Below, one piece after another: positions 1 to 5,878 of a DNA stretch of 5,878 nucleotides. A program made the translations under genes and the position numbers. The notes beneath the pieces are model-generated. The model did not search any database. It was not told where the DNA came from and worked only from the letters and a program-made list of their open reading frames with translations. Origin of the DNA: CAZYWA01 sp964650975 [NCBI: uncultured bacterium] (GTDB taxonomy: Bacteria > JADJOY01); assembly GCA_964650975.1 (NCBI GenBank), contig CAZYWA010000506.1, forward strand, positions 1-5,878. Direction: 5' to 3'. Each line of letters starts with the position of its first letter. Within the stretch, counting starts at the first letter, position 1.

Positions 1-2
1 GC

Positions 3-35
3 TGCTTGCGAGCGCGGCAGGCGCTTGCTACGTAG
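3..35 (+). CDS. Possible 3' tail of an upstream gene (partial)
   Basis: Reading the third frame from the left edge gives a ten-residue tail, CLRARQALAT, that ends at a TAG at 33-35. This lies five bases before the GTG at 41 where the aminotransferase probably starts, the close spacing typical of genes in one operon. Nothing about its product can be said from ten residues. The alternative is that this frame is not coding and the aminotransferase frame, which stays open to the window edge, begins further left. The call rests only on spacing and is weak. Confidence 0.25.
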   Translation, partial: CLRARQALAT

Positions 36-40
36 CGCGG

Positions 41-1264
41 GTGGCGGTTCCCCGGCGCACCATCGACTTCTCGCCGCGCGATCTGATCGTGGTGGCGGGG
101 GCCTGCGCGGCGACGCAACCGAGCGACGCGGCCGCTCGCTTCGAGAACGCCCTCGCGCGCGCGCTCGACGTGCCCTGCGTGGTGGCCGCGGCGTCCGGCC
201 GCGCGGCGCTCGGGGCGATCGCCGCGGCGCTGGGCCTCCGGCGCGGCTCGCGCGCGGTGCTCTCTTGCTACACCGACGCCAGCGTTCCCGACACCCTCGC
301 CGACCTCGACCTCGATCCGCGCTTCGTCGACGCCGACCTGCTCGACGCCAACCCCGACGCCCGCCTCTTGCCGGCGCTGCTCGATCCCTCGGTATCCGTG
401 GTCGTGACGGCGCATCATTTCGGCCGCGTCGCCGATCTCGACGCCACCCTCGCGGCGTGCGACGCGGCGCAGATCCCGCTCGTCGAGGACGCGACCCACG
501 CGCTGGGCGCGTGCTGGCGCGGCGAGCCCGTCGGTACCTTCGGCGTCGCCGGCTACCTGAGCTTCAACTTCACCAAGCCCTTCACCGGATTCGGCGGCGG
601 CGCCGTGCTCACCGGCGATCCCGCGTTCGCTGCCGAGGTGAGGCGCGCGCTCGCCGCGCGTCCGCCGGAGCACGCCGCGGCGACCGCTCGCCGCGCGCTC
701 AAGTCGGCACTTCTGTGGCTCGCCACACGACGCCCGGTGTTCAGCGCCACCGCGTATCCGGCGCTCCGCCGGCTCTCGCGCTCGGGCGGCGATCTGCTCG
801 CGAGCTACCAGGCCGTCGCCAACCGCCCCGGCGGAACACCCGGCTGGGGCCCGATCTCGGAGGTCTCGGCGCGAGTGGCGCTCGACCACCTGCGCGAACT
901 GCGTTCCCGCATCGAGCGCCGCCGCGAGCTGGCCGCGACGCTCGACGCGACGCTGCCGCCTTCGATCGAACGGCTTCGCGATCGCCCCGGCTCCGACGGA
1001 GTCGCGTACTTCTACGTGCTGCGAAGCGCGCGGCGCCGCGAGCTCGCGCAAGCATTGCTCGAGGCCGGCGTCGACAACGGCCACCACCTGATGCACGACA
1101 ACGCCGCCCGCTACGACCCACGCGCCGAATTCCCCGTCGCCCGCCGCCTGCTGGCGGAAAGCGTGCAGGTCCCGATCCACCCCGGTGTCCGCGGCCGGGA
1201 CCTGGAGCACCTGGCCGACGCCGCGCGCGCCTTCGCGACGGACTCGCCGCCTCAGCGCGTGTGA
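41..1264 (+). CDS. DegT/DnrJ/EryC1/StrS family PLP-dependent aminotransferase
   Basis: The 407-residue product is a cytoplasmic fold-type I PLP enzyme. The family typically transfers an amino group from glutamate to a keto-sugar nucleotide to make amino sugars for O-antigen, capsule or glycosylated metabolites. Family landmarks appear in order. The N-terminal segment ends in SGRAALGA (about residues 52-59), where the family usually has SGTAAL. TAHHFG (123-128) and VEDATHALGA (148-157) follow, with D150 the expected partner of the PLP ring nitrogen. SFNFTKPF (174-181) contains K179, the expected Schiff-base lysine, followed by GFGGGAVLTGD. The C-terminal domain carries FPVARRLLAESVQVPIHPG (364-382). 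Having lysine rather than histidine at 179 favours an aminotransferase over a ColD-like dehydratase. The GTG start gives a normal family length and places VPRRTIDF where the family's usual start falls. No clear Shine-Dalgarno is visible, and the frame stays open to the left edge, so a more upstream start is possible. The exact sugar substrate cannot be deduced. Confidence 0.88.
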   Translation: MAVPRRTIDFSPRDLIVVAGACAATQPSDAAARFENALARALDVPCVVAAASGRAALGAIAAALGLRRGSRAVLSCYTDASVPDTLADLDLDPRFVDADLLDANPDARLLPALLDPSVSVVVTAHHFGRVADLDATLAACDAAQIPLVEDATHALGACWRGEPVGTFGVAGYLSFNFTKPFTGFGGGAVLTGDPAFAAEVRRALAARPPEHAAATARRALKSALLWLATRRPVFSATAYPALRRLSRSGGDLLASYQAVANRPGGTPGWGPISEVSARVALDHLRELRSRIERRRELAATLDATLPPSIERLRDRPGSDGVAYFYVLRSARRRELAQALLEAGVDNGHHLMHDNAARYDPRAEFPVARRLLAESVQVPIHPGVRGRDLEHLADAARAFATDSPPQRV

Positions 1265-1277
1265 GGCGTTCTCTCGT

Positions 1278-1324
1278 CAGTTGGTTCGGGGCGTTTCCAC
1301 TCGCGGTCATCCCCGAACCGACTG
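1278..1324 (+). terminator. Long hairpin after the aminotransferase gene (likely terminator)
   Basis: A 14-base arm at 1278-1291 pairs with 1311-1324 around a 19-base loop, starting 13 bases after the aminotransferase stop codon. Thirteen pairs are Watson-Crick and one, T1282 with G1320, is G-U in plus-strand RNA. In minus-strand RNA that pair becomes an A-C mismatch, so the structure is more stable in the plus-strand transcript, which fits its position as the first structure after the plus-strand gene. There is no U-tract, so it may act as a U-tract-less terminator, an RNA 3'-end stabiliser or a pause site. Confidence 0.5.
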
Positions 1325-1340
1325 CTCGCGTGGACCCCGT

Positions 1341-1363
1341 GCCGGCGCCGAGAGGCGCCCGGC
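1341..1363 (+). terminator. GC-rich hairpin with a GAGA tetraloop
   Basis: The arm 1341-1349 (GCCGGCGCC) pairs with 1354-1363 with a single bulged C at 1360. The loop at 1350-1353 is GAGA, a GNRA-type tetraloop in plus-strand RNA (TCTC on the other strand). It lies between the long first hairpin and the two convergent-side hairpins, and probably adds to transcript termination or 3'-end protection. There is no U-tract. In DNA this GC-rich a short stem could arise by chance. Confidence 0.35.
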
Positions 1364-1391
1364 GAACGCAGTGAGCCGACTCGGGGGTGGG

Positions 1392-1420
1392 GCCCCGGTC
1401 GAATTCACTTCGACCGGGGC
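1392..1420. terminator. Perfect 11-bp hairpin in the convergent intergenic region
   Basis: The arm GCCCCGGTCGA at 1392-1402 is perfectly complementary to 1410-1420, leaving a seven-base loop. Because it is perfectly self-complementary it can form in RNA from either strand. It sits between two genes that converge on it, the usual place for a bidirectional terminator. No U-tract follows on either strand. It directly abuts the next hairpin with no unpaired base between them. Confidence 0.55.
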
Positions 1421-1441
1421 GGGGGGCTGGAACAGCCCCCC
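1421..1441 (-). terminator. G/C-run hairpin just after the second porin gene
   Basis: The arm GGGGGGCTG at 1421-1429 pairs perfectly with CAGCCCCCC at 1433-1441 over a three-base loop. Read on the minus strand, it begins seven bases after the stop codon of the second porin-like gene. It is the best candidate for the first termination structure of the minus-strand transcription unit, acting together with the 11-bp hairpin directly beyond it. No U-tract is present, so a Rho-independent mechanism is uncertain. Confidence 0.5.
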
Positions 1442-1448
1442 GGGAGAT

Positions 1449-2756
1449 TCAGAACTTGTAGCGCGACGACAGGAACACCGCCGTCTCGGTGCCGCGCACC
1501 GGCACCACCGGCGCCACGTCCTCGACCGACACCGAGGGAGTCCGTCCGGTCTCGAATCCTTCGCGCAGCCCGAGACCGAGCTCGGTGTGTTCGGCGATCC
1601 AGTTGGCGCCGATCGTGAAACCGTAGGTATCGACGTGCTCGCGGGCGTTCGTCTGCCCGGTCTTGGGATCGGGAGCCGACGAGTTGTTGGTGTAGAACCC
1701 GGCGCGCAGCGGAATCGACGGGTAGACGTAGTACTCGGCGCCCAGATTCAGGTTCCAGGTCGGGTCGCGAGTGACCGGCGTCTCGAACCCGGGGAAATGC
1801 TCGTACCCGTAGACGGACACGTCGGCGGCGAGGGTCAGCTGCTCACCCGAGATCCACGCCGTGCCGAACGTGGCGCTGAACGGCACACCCTCGGTGAATC
1901 CCTTGTCCAGGATGTCGGGAGTTCCCGGCGCCGGCAGCAAGCCCGGCAATCCTTCGACCGGAGTGAAATTCGAGTCCTGCTCCTCACGGTAGTGGTGGAG
2001 GTCGGTGGGCGGGCGAAGTGCCAAACCGAAGCGCCAGCACCGGTCCGGCTGCCACTGGGCTCCGAGGACGCCGGTGACGCCGGTCACTCGCTCCTGCGAG
2101 GTCGAGAAGGCGAGCGTGGGAAGCGCCGCCGGATCGGTGGCGTCGGCGATCTCGAAGTAGCTCACCCGCGAACGGCTGCCGTAGAGGTAGTAGAGCGTGG
2201 CTCCGATCGAGAGCTCGGGAGACACGCTCCACGCGAGCGTGGGGCCGAACTCGTAGGTGCGCGCGTCGTCCTTGAAGTCGAGATCGAGGTCGAACTGGAA
2301 ACCGCTGAGATCCACGTCGTGGAAGCTGCGGTTGGTGCGGAGCGCGAACGCCTCGGGAACCGCGATCGAGACGCCGAACGCGAGGTTCCCGAGGCGCCGG
2401 ATCGCGCCGAAGCCGGTGGGGACGAAGAGGCCACCTTCCTGGTGGAAATCGCGGCCGAAGAAGCCCTTCTCGAAGGTAAAGCTCTGGTAGCTGTAGGCGC
2501 TCGCGGAGAGCGAGATGTCCGCCTCGGGAATGCGCACCAGCCCCGCCGGGTTGTAGTAGGCGCCGCTACCGTCGTCGGCGAGGGCCGTGTAAGCGCCGCC
2601 CATCGCCGCGGCGCGATCGCCCGGGAACACGTCGGCGTAGGTGTTGACGCCCGCGCGCGCGAACGGCGCGGCCGCGACCCAGCCGCAGGCCGCGCAGGCC
2701 AGCGCCAGCATCGTGCGGGCACGGGAGAGTCGTTTGGTGCGAGGCGAGCACTCCAT
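1449..2756 (-). CDS. FadL/OmpP1-like outer-membrane beta-barrel protein, second tandem copy
   Basis: The 435-residue precursor is predicted to be an outer-membrane barrel of the OMPP1/FadL/TodX type, whose members often transport fatty acids or aromatic hydrocarbons. A signal peptide is visible: basic n-region to about residue 15, hydrophobic stretch 16-30, and likely signal-peptidase I cleavage after FARA (residue 35). The mature N-terminus carries DRAAAMGGAYTALADD (47-62) and GAYYNPAGL (65-73), the family's plug-region signature. Alternating polar and hydrophobic strands follow. IPLRAGFYTNNSSAPDP (348-364) matches a conserved late-strand region of the family. The protein ends SSRYKF; a terminal F with Y two positions before it is a standard BAM recognition signal. 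The ATG start is supported by AAGGAA seven bases upstream and by the signal peptide. It lies 28 bp after a paralogous gene and is probably co-transcribed with it and with aconitase. A PorV-like accessory role is an alternative; the substrate is unknown. Confidence 0.85.
   Translation of the reverse strand: MECSPRTKRLSRARTMLALACAACGWVAAAPFARAGVNTYADVFPGDRAAAMGGAYTALADDGSGAYYNPAGLVRIPEADISLSASAYSYQSFTFEKGFFGRDFHQEGGLFVPTGFGAIRRLGNLAFGVSIAVPEAFALRTNRSFHDVDLSGFQFDLDLDFKDDARTYEFGPTLAWSVSPELSIGATLYYLYGSRSRVSYFEIADATDPAALPTLAFSTSQERVTGVTGVLGAQWQPDRCWRFGLALRPPTDLHHYREEQDSNFTPVEGLPGLLPAPGTPDILDKGFTEGVPFSATFGTAWISGEQLTLAADVSVYGYEHFPGFETPVTRDPTWNLNLGAEYYVYPSIPLRAGFYTNNSSAPDPKTGQTNAREHVDTYGFTIGANWIAEHTELGLGLREGFETGRTPSVSVEDVAPVVPVRGTETAVFLSSRYKF
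2533..2565. repeat. Direct repeat shared by the two porin genes, copy 1
   Basis: This 33-base stretch matches 3881-3913 at 32 of 33 positions, including 24 identical bases in a row (2542-2565). It encodes the GAYYNPAGLVR plug-region motif of the second porin-like gene. It is explained by common descent of the two genes plus strong protein constraint rather than by a mobile element. The near-identity could support recombination between the copies, which lie 1348 bp apart. Confidence 0.7.
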
Positions 2757-2763
2757 CGCGGCG

Positions 2764-2769
2764 TTCCTT
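2764..2769 (-). promoter_or_regulatory. Shine-Dalgarno site of the second porin-like gene
   Basis: On the minus strand this reads AAGGAA and lies seven bases before the ATG at 2756, a good match and spacing for ribosome binding. It fixes the start of the downstream porin-like gene. A second purine-rich element, GAGGAG at 2776-2781, is 19 bases from the start and probably too far away to be the main site. Confidence 0.65.
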
Positions 2770-2784
2770 GGGCTTCTCCTCGGT

Positions 2785-4065
2785 TCAGAACTGGTAGCGC
2801 GATCCCACGAACACGGTGGTCTCCGAGGCGTCCTCGTTCACCACCTGCGACACGTCGGTCACCGCGACGCTCTTGCCGTCGCCCCACGATTCCCGAAGTC
2901 CGATCGAGAGCTCGGCGTAGTCGAGGCGATACGCCAACCCGACGGTGAATCCCAGGTCGGACACGTGATCGAGAAAACGGGTGTCGCCGGGCTTGGGCGC
3001 CGGCGACGACGTGTGGTTGGTGAAGAAGCCGACCCGGAGTGGAACGCGATCGAGCACCCGATACTCGGCCCCCGCGCTGGTGTTCCAGATGCCCTCGCGC
3101 GTCACCGGCACGCCGCCGATGTGGAACCCGCGGTGCAGATACCACGACACGTCGACGTCGAGGGTGAAAGCCTCGTTCGGGTGCCACGCGAGCGCCGGGG
3201 TGATCGTCGCCGGCGGGCCTTCGTCGAAGCGGGTGTCGATCCGCTTGCCCGAGTCCGGGTTGGGAACCAGCACGCCGTCGTCGCTCAGCGTCAGGATCGT
3301 GCTGCGCGAGTGCAGGTCGTGGTGGACGTAGCCCGGCGGATGGCCGGTGAGCGCCAGCGTGAGGTCGTCGCGGGGACGCCACTCGAGGCCGAGTACCGCG
3401 ACCGCTCCCAGGGCCGTGCCCTCGGCGCTCTGGAACTCGAACCCCGTCACCAGCGGGATGCTGCCGGGCGTTTCGAGCTGGTCCACGTGCGTCAACCCGT
3501 TCCGCACGTTGCTGGTCGAGTAGATGGCGTAGAGCGTGGCGCCCACCGAAAGCTCGGGCTCGAGCGCCCACGCGACACTCGGCCCCAGCTCGTAAGTGGT
3601 GAGCGACTCCTCGGAATCGAGGGTGAAGTGCGTATCGATCCCGTCGAAGAGCGCGGGGTGGAACTTCTGCTGGCTGTCGAAGTCCTCCTGGTTGGGCACC
3701 ACGATCGAGAACCCGAACGAGAGCTCGGGCAGGCTCGCAAAGCGCGTCGTGGATGCCACCGCCGACGGATAGAACGTTTCGCTCGCGGCCTTCAGGTCGT
3801 CGCCGAAGAACGAGTTCCGGGTCGTGAGCGAGCGCCACGAGAACGCGTTCGCCGACACCGACACGCTGTCGGCCTGCGCCCGCACCAGGCCCGCCGGGTT
3901 GTAGTAGGCGCCGGTGGAATCGTCGGAGAGCGCCACGAAGGCGCCGCTCATCGCCGCCGCCCGGTCGCCGGGGAAGACGTCGGCGTAGTTGAAACCGCTC
4001 GCTCGTGCGGACCCGGCGAGGGCCATCGCCGACGCGACGAGACCGATCGAGTGCAGCGGGCGCAT
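2785..4065 (-). CDS. FadL/OmpP1-like outer-membrane beta-barrel protein, first tandem copy
   Basis: The 426-residue precursor is a paralogue of the protein encoded just downstream and probably a second outer-membrane channel for hydrophobic or aromatic compounds. The signal peptide is short: MRPLHS, then a hydrophobic core at about residues 7-18, with likely cleavage after SARA (residue 22). NYADVFPGDRAAAM (26-39) and GAYYNPAGLVR (52-62) are nearly identical to the other copy. Other shared blocks are TYELGPSVAW (157-166), PELSVGATLY (170-179), VPLRVGFFTN (341-350) and the ending ETTVFVGSRYQF, which carries the terminal F of a BAM signal. The middle (about 90-155 and 185-285) differs strongly between copies, as expected of surface loops or substrate-contacting strands. 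The ATG follows the aconitase stop by 19 bp and has no recognisable Shine-Dalgarno, suggesting translational coupling. The signal peptide supports this start. Substrate specificity cannot be read from the sequence. Confidence 0.85.
   Translation of the reverse strand: MRPLHSIGLVASAMALAGSARASGFNYADVFPGDRAAAMSGAFVALSDDSTGAYYNPAGLVRAQADSVSVSANAFSWRSLTTRNSFFGDDLKAASETFYPSAVASTTRFASLPELSFGFSIVVPNQEDFDSQQKFHPALFDGIDTHFTLDSEESLTTYELGPSVAWALEPELSVGATLYAIYSTSNVRNGLTHVDQLETPGSIPLVTGFEFQSAEGTALGAVAVLGLEWRPRDDLTLALTGHPPGYVHHDLHSRSTILTLSDDGVLVPNPDSGKRIDTRFDEGPPATITPALAWHPNEAFTLDVDVSWYLHRGFHIGGVPVTREGIWNTSAGAEYRVLDRVPLRVGFFTNHTSSPAPKPGDTRFLDHVSDLGFTVGLAYRLDYAELSIGLRESWGDGKSVAVTDVSQVVNEDASETTVFVGSRYQF
3881..3913. 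repeat. Direct repeat shared by the two porin genes, copy 2
   Basis: This is the partner of 2533-2565, with one mismatch (G3889 against C2541). It encodes the same NPAGL plug-region motif in the first porin-like gene and is best explained as a conserved segment of a tandem gene duplication. Confidence 0.7.
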
Positions 4066-4084
4066 GAGCGGTTCGCGCGATCGC

Positions 4085-4087
<3 letters not shown>
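4065..4087 (-). promoter_or_regulatory. Possible stop-start hairpin coupling aconitase to the first porin gene
   Basis: On the minus strand TGAGCG (4087 to 4082), which includes the aconitase stop codon, is complementary to CGCTCA (4070 to 4065), whose last A is the first base of the porin ATG. The loop is 11 bases. No Shine-Dalgarno lies between the two genes, so a ribosome finishing aconitase could open the hairpin and allow porin initiation. A 6-bp stem in GC-rich DNA may be chance, so this is tentative. Confidence 0.3.

Positions 4088-5878
<1,791 letters not shown>

Noticed and set aside
741-1310. A 189-codon minus-strand frame antisense to the aminotransferase
   Set aside because: Arg/Gly/Ala-rich translation without motifs, opposite a clear enzyme gene.
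25-1374. A 449-codon plus-strand frame over the aminotransferase
   Set aside because: Arg-rich shadow. The frame starting at 41 carries the PLP lysine, the aspartate and the C-terminal family motifs.
1265-1448. A CRISPR array, attachment site or transposon end in the hairpin-rich region
   Set aside because: The inverted repeats differ from each other, are not regularly spaced, and no integrase, transposase or Cas gene is nearby.
2650-2711. Lipoprotein signal in the second porin-like protein, because cysteines lie in its signal peptide
   Set aside because: The residues before C21 and C24 do not fit a lipobox, and a good signal-peptidase I site (FARA before G36) follows.
1185-2948. A 587-codon open frame on the plus strand, antisense to the second porin gene
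   Set aside because: It lies opposite a well-supported gene, shows low-complexity Arg/Glu/Val-rich translation without family motifs, and is what high-GC third positions produce by chance.
2162-3838. A 558-codon minus-strand frame running through both porin genes
   Set aside because: It is the same-strand out-of-frame reading of the two porins. Its translation becomes Arg/Ser/Thr/Pro-rich and carries no motif; the true frames carry signal peptides and family signatures.

Overview
This window reads as chromosomal DNA from a high-GC Gram-negative bacterium. It is roughly two-thirds G+C by eye, with strong G/C preference at third codon positions. Two outer-membrane beta-barrel proteins with signal peptides and C-terminal aromatic beta-signals require a diderm envelope. 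The combination of FadL/OmpP1-like porins with an AcnA-type aconitase would fit Myxococcota/Deltaproteobacteria or a related high-GC phylum, but the sequence does not fix the taxonomy.

Layout. The left fifth (41-1264, + strand) is a PLP-dependent aminotransferase of the DegT/DnrJ/EryC1/StrS family, the type that makes amino sugars for surface polysaccharides or secondary metabolites. A stop codon at 33-35 in another frame may be the tail of the preceding gene. Positions 1265-1448 form a convergent intergenic region that contains no gene but four hairpins packed almost end to end; it is most simply a two-way terminator region. From 1449 to the right edge everything is on the minus strand. In order of transcription it holds an AcnA-type aconitase (5' end outside the window), a FadL/OmpP1-like outer-membrane protein, and a second paralogous FadL/OmpP1-like protein. 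The gaps are only 19 and 28 bp, so these three genes very likely form one transcription unit.

How the genes may work together. Aconitase interconverts citrate and isocitrate in the TCA and glyoxylate cycles. The two porin-like proteins are tandem duplicates of a family that often carries hydrophobic substrates such as fatty acids or aromatics across the outer membrane. Linking uptake of such carbon sources to acetyl-CoA oxidation is a reasonable inference, but the sequence shows only the adjacency, not the substrate. The aminotransferase is convergent with this unit and is probably functionally unrelated.

No mobile element, CRISPR array, tRNA or rRNA was seen. No gene-free stretch exceeds 300 bases. 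The promoters of both transcription units lie outside the window. I found no strong case for a new multi-gene system. The points most worth checking are the hairpin-dense intergenic region, the aconitase-porin linkage, and a possible coupling hairpin between the aconitase stop codon and the first porin's start codon.
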